Shown here one piece after another: positions 59,697 through 64,000 of a stretch of 64,000 bases of DNA. The stretch is from Muribaculum intestinale (GTDB lineage Bacteria; Bacteroidota; Bacteroidia; Bacteroidales; Muribaculaceae): NCBI RefSeq assembly GCF_002201515.1, contig NZ_CP021421.1:62001-126000 (forward strand), read 5' to 3'. The notes beneath the pieces are model-generated. The model was not told the DNA's origin and did not search any database. It saw nothing but the letters and a program-made list of their open reading frames with translations. Numbering within the stretch: position 1 is the first letter of the stretch; the number at the start of each line of letters is the position of its first letter. A program made the position numbers and the translations under genes.

Positions 59697-60639
59697 TGCG
59701 GGAAACGGTGTAGTCAAACGGAATATCAATCGATAGCCACATATATACTTGGTGAGACTGCGAGGTATGCGCATTGTATATGTCAAGTATGGCGACAAAC
59801 TGCATCAGCTCATTGTCTGACGCGAGTCGTATCTGTGAAGTAGTATGCGGCGGGATAGAATCTATGGAAGGAAGAGGCGGATAATGGGTAAGCAACGCGG
59901 CTCCTTCGGAAGCGAGATCGGCGCTGTCACCAAGCAGCCCCCAGCTCCACATCCACGGGTCATCGGTGAGGCTCGAAGGTATCGGAAACTCCGCACCCTT
60001 CACCATATCAAAATACATTTCACCACTCCCCTCTACCCGGCATTTATAGAATACCGGTATCGTGGCCTCGGAAAGTATGAACGGAAACTTCATAGGAGAG
60101 TCACTGTGATTGGATATACTGCCGTTGAATATTGTCGACGATGAGCCCATGTCATCATAAAGGGTAGTGCTCTGAAACTGATATTCTACCCCGCGCAATT
60201 CATACGGATTATATGCGGGTATTTTGATGGTGTCGGTAAACGACTGGTACTCGGTAGAGAATACAATCTCCACGCTTTCATCGCGCCGGGAATAATAGCG
60301 GCTGACCTTTACGTCGACACGACGTCCGGTACGCTCGACTGTCATGTCGACACGCGGATGCGACACGGTAAACCGTCCGTCCCCCTCAAGCCAGTTGCAG
60401 TTGGTCATATGCTCGCCACCGGGCAGCGTGGCGTCTATATCGTAGTCGCCCGACTCGACATATATGGCCATCGTCATATTGTCGGCAGGGAGCAAAAAAC
60501 TGCATTCTCCCCCACTCCCCGGAATGGAGTACGAATCCTCGGCAGGGATGTCGAAAGTATCAATAAATATATCGTTGTTGCACGCCGCAAACAGGAGCGG
60601 CATGCACATATATGCTATTATCTGTCGGAGAAATGTCAT
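59677..60639 (-). CDS. hypothetical lipoprotein
   Basis: About 320 residues from the methionine at 60639, which gives a lipoprotein signal (LLFAAC lipobox). A methionine at 60693 overlapping the upstream stop (ATGA) would give an 18-residue longer signal. Beta-rich mature region with a FIDTFDIPAEDSYSIPGSGG start and repeated beta-sandwich-like strands (RVDMTVERTGRRVDVKVS; SVEIVFSTEYQSFTDTI). No family recognised. In an operon with the beta-helix lipoprotein and the PagL-like gene. Confidence 0.65.
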   Translation of the reverse strand: MTFLRQIIAYMCMPLLFAACNNDIFIDTFDIPAEDSYSIPGSGGECSFLLPADNMTMAIYVESGDYDIDATLPGGEHMTNCNWLEGDGRFTVSHPRVDMTVERTGRRVDVKVSRYYSRRDESVEIVFSTEYQSFTDTIKIPAYNPYELRGVEYQFQSTTLYDDMGSSSTIFNGSISNHSDSPMKFPFILSEATIPVFYKCRVEGSGEMYFDMVKGAEFPIPSSLTDDPWMWSWGLLGDSADLASEGAALLTHYPPLPSIDSIPPHTTSQIRLASDNELMQFVAILDIYNAHTSQSHQVYMWLSIDIPFDYTVSRNDIPLE

Positions 60640-60689
60640 AAAGGTGGGTAGGAAAGATAGTGTGGTTTTATTGGCCGGAATGCGGAATG

Positions 60690-62090
60690 TCATAAAGAAT
60701 CAGACTCGGGTACATACACATATGCGCCAAGATCGGGCTCGGCCCCGCGCTCATTGCCGAAGAAATCTACCGCAGCCTCGCGCAGTGTGAGAGCCGGGTC
60801 GGCGGCACCGATGGCCGGCGATCCCTCGCGCAGGCGATAATCGAAGTAATAGTCGGAACGCACAGTATAAAACATAGGGTCCTGCCCCCACATGATTGCC
60901 AAGAAATTGTCGTCGTCAGAGCCGTTAGGCTTCAGCAACGATGTACGCAGATAGAAATCGTAGCCGAAAAGGTCGCCCGGCGAAACAATCCCCCCGTTAC
61001 CGTATATGATGGAGTTGCTTATATCACCCGCGGCATCATCGGCGGCAACATATACCATGGCTCCGTTTACGGCTGAAAACAGGTAGTAGTTGGCCAAAGT
61101 GCAATGATTGATAACCAGATGGCTCCCCTCGCCTGCCTCCACCACATTATCGGCGGCCTCGGCAAGCTCACACCCGATGGCACGCACGGACGCACCGGTA
61201 ACAGTAAGGACATTGGCAGCGGAGTTGCGCAGACGGCAATTGACCAAAGTAAGCACAGGGAGTTGTGGATTTGCTCCCTCGCCTGACACCTCTACCCCCC
61301 ATGTGGTGTTGCGCACTACTGTATGCGACATGCGGTTGCCAGTCGAACCGGGCATGAACTCTATGCCCCCCCACTGACCCGACATAATGTCATAGGGTAT
61401 GCTCCCTACCACCTGATCGAAACGGTCACCGGCAATGTCGACGGGAGCCTCGGGAGTACCTTCGGCCACAAGCTTGCCGTAGACGCGCATATAAACTCCG
61501 GCATGGAAACAGAGCTGCTGTCCGGCACCAAGCGTAAGTGTAGCGCCAGGCTCAACCACAAGACTGTCGAAAATCTGTATCGGTTTCGTGCTTTCCCAAC
61601 GTGTATCTGACTGAATACGCGGTTCATGCATACGTGTCACATCGCGTCCGAAAGCATTCAGTACAATGGTCGACGTAAGGCCGTTGACAACTATGTCGAC
61701 AGGAGCGTTGATTTCTACCGGCAATTGTGCGCCGTTTTCCGGAAGAGTGGCCTCGACGAGCACAAATATGGAGTCATTGGCGCGAATCTCAACATCAGTA
61801 AAGTCGCGCCCCGCCATCCCGTCGACATTGAAGCGGAACACATCGCGCCATGCATCGTCGCGCACACGCAACGACGACACAATCATACCCTTGTCGTGTC
61901 TGTTATGGATTTTAAACAAATGAGTCGGAGTGCCCTCTCCGGTAAATACGAGTCCGAGGCGAAGTGTGTCGGCGGAAAGCTGAGGCTGGTCGGAAGGATT
62001 GGTCGAAAAACCATCCTCGACACATGCCGAAAGCATGATAGCTGAGAACATGCCGACAGCCCATATATAGAGTGCGATTATTCTGTTCAT
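60690..62090 (-). CDS. right-handed beta-helix lipoprotein
   Basis: 466 residues; lipobox MLSAC near residue 23. Residues ~35-150 look like an Ig-like domain (LFKIHNRHDKGMIVSSLRVR). Residues ~180-420 form a parallel beta-helix of short repeats (GVYMRVYGKLVAEGTPEAPV, QWGGIEFMPGSTGNRMSHTV, LVNCRLRNSAANVLTVTGAS). The C-terminus has the 'DFFGNERGAEPDLGAY' motif seen in many Bacteroidales surface beta-helix proteins. Function unknown; surface polysaccharide binding or processing is possible. Confidence 0.7.
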   Translation of the reverse strand: MNRIIALYIWAVGMFSAIMLSACVEDGFSTNPSDQPQLSADTLRLGLVFTGEGTPTHLFKIHNRHDKGMIVSSLRVRDDAWRDVFRFNVDGMAGRDFTDVEIRANDSIFVLVEATLPENGAQLPVEINAPVDIVVNGLTSTIVLNAFGRDVTRMHEPRIQSDTRWESTKPIQIFDSLVVEPGATLTLGAGQQLCFHAGVYMRVYGKLVAEGTPEAPVDIAGDRFDQVVGSIPYDIMSGQWGGIEFMPGSTGNRMSHTVVRNTTWGVEVSGEGANPQLPVLTLVNCRLRNSAANVLTVTGASVRAIGCELAEAADNVVEAGEGSHLVINHCTLANYYLFSAVNGAMVYVAADDAAGDISNSIIYGNGGIVSPGDLFGYDFYLRTSLLKPNGSDDDNFLAIMWGQDPMFYTVRSDYYFDYRLREGSPAIGAADPALTLREAAVDFFGNERGAEPDLGAYVYVPESDSL

Positions 62091-62173
62091 ATATGCATGA
62101 TTAACGGCGAAAGACAGTCAAATATTGCGCATACGAATACAATTATGCCATTGATGCCACAGTCATTCTCACG

Positions 62174-63322
62174 TCAGAGTGTACCTTTCGACGAGGGTAA
62201 GGTGAAGTGCATCGGGTCGCGGCGAACGGCCTGACGCAGCGCACGTGCGAACGCCTTGAATATACCTTCAATCTTGTGATGCTCGTTGGTGCCCTCGGCG
62301 CGCACAAAGAGATTCATCCCGGCAGCGTCGCTAAGCGACTTGAAAAAATGGAAAAACATCTCGGTAGGCATATCGCCGATTTTCTCGCGATGAAATTCCG
62401 TATCCCACACAATCCACGGACGACCGCCAAAATCAAGCGCGACAGTACATAGCGAATCGTCCATCGGCAGCACAAATCCGTAGCGCTCGATACCCATCTT
62501 GTCGCCAAGCGCCTCGCGCAGGGTATGCCCGAGCACAATTGCAGTGTCTTCGATGGTATGGTGCTCGTCGACATGGAGATCTCCGTCGGCATGCACCTTG
62601 AGGTCGAACGCGCCATGCTTGCCTATCTGCGCAAGCATATGGTCGAAAAATCCCAACCCGGTATGTATGTCCGTGTGTCCGCTCCCGTCGAGATTTACCT
62701 CTACGGAAATAGTTGTCTCCGAAGTGGCGCGCGACCAGCCGGCCCTGCGCACACCACCCTGAAGTATTGCGGCAATTGAATCCCATGAGCGTGTCACAGC
62801 CACTACAGTTGAATCAAGTCCCATGGATGCAATCTCATTATACAGCGCTTCGGTAGGCTCGGCCAGGAGGATGGCATTGGCACCGAGATTGCGTGCAAGC
62901 ATTGCATCGGTAAGCCTGTCGCCGATTACATATGAGTCGGCGAGATTGTATCCTCCCGAAGTATACTCGCCAAGCAATGCAGTGCCGGGCTTGCGTGTCG
63001 GTGCGTTCTCCTCGGGAAAAGTGCGGTCGATGATAATATCATCAAACTTCACCCCCTCGCCGGCAAGAGCGCCAAGCATCTTGTTGTGGGCGGGCCAGAA
63101 AGTCTCCTCCGGGAAAGAGGGTGTGCCGAGGCCGTCCTGGTTTGTCACCATTACGAGCTTGTAAGGGAGGTGTCCCGCGATAAAGTGCATTGCACGTAGT
63201 GCACCGGGTACAAATTCCAGTTTTTCAAGGGAATCGACTTGATAATCCACCGGGGGCTCTACTATGAGAGTCCCGTCTCTGTCTATAAAAAGCGCACGCG
63301 GCAGTGTGTTCTCGTTGTTCAT
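62174..63322 (-). CDS. hisB: bifunctional histidinol-phosphatase / imidazoleglycerol-phosphate dehydratase HisB
   Basis: 382 residues. N-terminal HAD phosphatase ([18 protein letters not shown], zinc-loop-like region, [10 protein letters not shown]) and C-terminal IGPD ([50 protein letters not shown]). It catalyses steps 6 and 8 of histidine synthesis. The fused form is typical of Bacteroidales and gammaproteobacteria. It lies 59 bp downstream of hisC in the same direction. Confidence 0.96.
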   Translation of the reverse strand: MNNENTLPRALFIDRDGTLIVEPPVDYQVDSLEKLEFVPGALRAMHFIAGHLPYKLVMVTNQDGLGTPSFPEETFWPAHNKMLGALAGEGVKFDDIIIDRTFPEENAPTRKPGTALLGEYTSGGYNLADSYVIGDRLTDAMLARNLGANAILLAEPTEALYNEIASMGLDSTVVAVTRSWDSIAAILQGGVRRAGWSRATSETTISVEVNLDGSGHTDIHTGLGFFDHMLAQIGKHGAFDLKVHADGDLHVDEHHTIEDTAIVLGHTLREALGDKMGIERYGFVLPMDDSLCTVALDFGGRPWIVWDTEFHREKIGDMPTEMFFHFFKSLSDAAGMNLFVRAEGTNEHHKIEGIFKAFARALRQAVRRDPMHFTLPSSKGTL

Positions 63323-63381
63323 TGTATCTTATGTCAGGATGAATGGAAATATACAGAATGAAGGAAATATTATAGGATTGT

Positions 63382-64000
63382 TCAGCCATGAGGGAAAGCG
63401 GCCATGGCATCAATCAGCATGGCGTTTTCATCGGGTGTGCCGACGGTAATACGCAGACATCCCTCACATAGCACCACACGCGAGCGATTGCGCACGATTA
63501 TGCCTTTGTCGCGCAACCATGCGTACAGGCCATCGGCATCGGTGGTGGCCACAAGCAGGAAGTTGGCATCAGAGGGGTATACCTCCTTAACAACAGAAAG
63601 CCGGAGAAGGGTCTCGGCAAGACGATTGCGCTCGCTGACAAGAGACCCGGCCACACGGGCCACCTCATCGGCGGCATCGAGCACTTTAAGGGCTTCGCGC
63701 TGTGTGAGGATATTTATATTATACGGATATTTGACATTGTTGAATATGCCAATGATATCGGAATGGGCATAGGCTACACCCAGACGCATTGCGGCAGCCG
63801 CCCACGCCTTTGAAAATGTCTGCATGACGATAAGCCTCGGCAGACGTCGCAGACGCGGCACCATCGACCCGATCGTCGAGAAGTCGACATAAGCCTCATC
63901 GACCACTGTTATCCCCTCAAAGCGCGAGGCTATACGCTCAAGCTGTTCAAGGGGATATGCGTTGCCTGTAGGATTGTTGGGCGAGCATATCCACAGCACC
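63382..64000 (-). CDS. hisC: histidinol-phosphate aminotransferase HisC, C-terminal part
   Basis: Runs off the window edge; 205+ residues present. PLP-enzyme motifs SPNNPTGNAYP, VDEAYVDFS and the lysine region QTFSKAWAAAAMRLGVAY (Schiff-base lysine), then the RITVGTPDENAMLIDAM end. Class I/II aminotransferase of histidine biosynthesis, upstream of hisB in the same operon. Confidence 0.95.
   Translation of the reverse strand, partial: VLWICSPNNPTGNAYPLEQLERIASRFEGITVVDEAYVDFSTIGSMVPRLRRLPRLIVMQTFSKAWAAAAMRLGVAYAHSDIIGIFNNVKYPYNINILTQREALKVLDAADEVARVAGSLVSERNRLAETLLRLSVVKEVYPSDANFLLVATTDADGLYAWLRDKGIIVRNRSRVVLCEGCLRITVGTPDENAMLIDAMAAFPHG

Overview
The window looks like the chromosome of a gut Bacteroidales (Bacteroides/Muribaculaceae-like). 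The evidence is a Bacteroidales-type surface B12-uptake operon (DUF4465, BtuG-like, BtuB), Bacteroidales -33 TTTG / -7 TAnnTTTG promoter boxes, an RteA/RteB-Xis regulatory block typical of Bacteroides conjugative transposons, and a fused HAD-IGPD HisB. Backbone genes have moderate GC; the cassette array at about 30-42.6 kb and the first three genes are clearly AT-rich.

Layout. 1-11.3 kb: a vitamin B12 uptake locus: three AT-rich surface proteins, then btuG - small HUH (Y1) transposase-like gene - btuB - btuF - btuC - btuD - DUF2284. 11.4-28.3 kb: remnants of integrative/conjugative elements. This part has a tyrosine-recombinase pair with one degenerate member, a PcfK-like remnant, a broken topoisomerase III, a PRTRC operon whose protein E gene is split by an IS5-family element, two copies of a structured hairpin element, and a nitrosative-stress-like cluster (Nim-like flavoprotein, YgbA-like, cupin, Hcp, DUF488). 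27.7-42.6 kb: a TetR regulator, a XerC/D-type recombinase and an integron-like array. Eighteen short attC-like junctions separate small, mostly single-gene cassettes, all on the + strand. Recognisable cargo is dominated by immunity-type proteins (Imm51, NTF2-fold, SUKH, DUF4304, DUF2004) plus small membrane and secreted proteins. This matches what I know as recombinase-associated acquired interbacterial defence (rAID) clusters of gut Bacteroidales. 43-52 kb: DUF4375 protein, frameshifted RteA-like hybrid kinase, RteB-like sigma-54 activator, a long nested inverted repeat with a promoter box (candidate structured RNA), a sigma-54 promoter candidate, three Xis-like HTH proteins and two tyrosine recombinases. 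52.4-58.3 kb: RNA-repair block: PrfH-RtcB2, a decayed WYL gene, a second RtcB and an intact WYL regulator. The two rtcB genes diverge and share a similar leader. 58.4-64 kb: PagL-like outer membrane protein, two lipoproteins, hisB and partial hisC, all on the - strand.

How it works together. The B12 genes form a capture-import chain from surface lipoprotein through TonB receptor and periplasmic binder to the ABC importer. In the array, the recombinase promoter lies under a palindromic TetR-type operator, which suggests that cassette shuffling is repressible. Identical cassette copies, and IS elements that can be removed in silico to restore reading frames, show that the region has been active recently.
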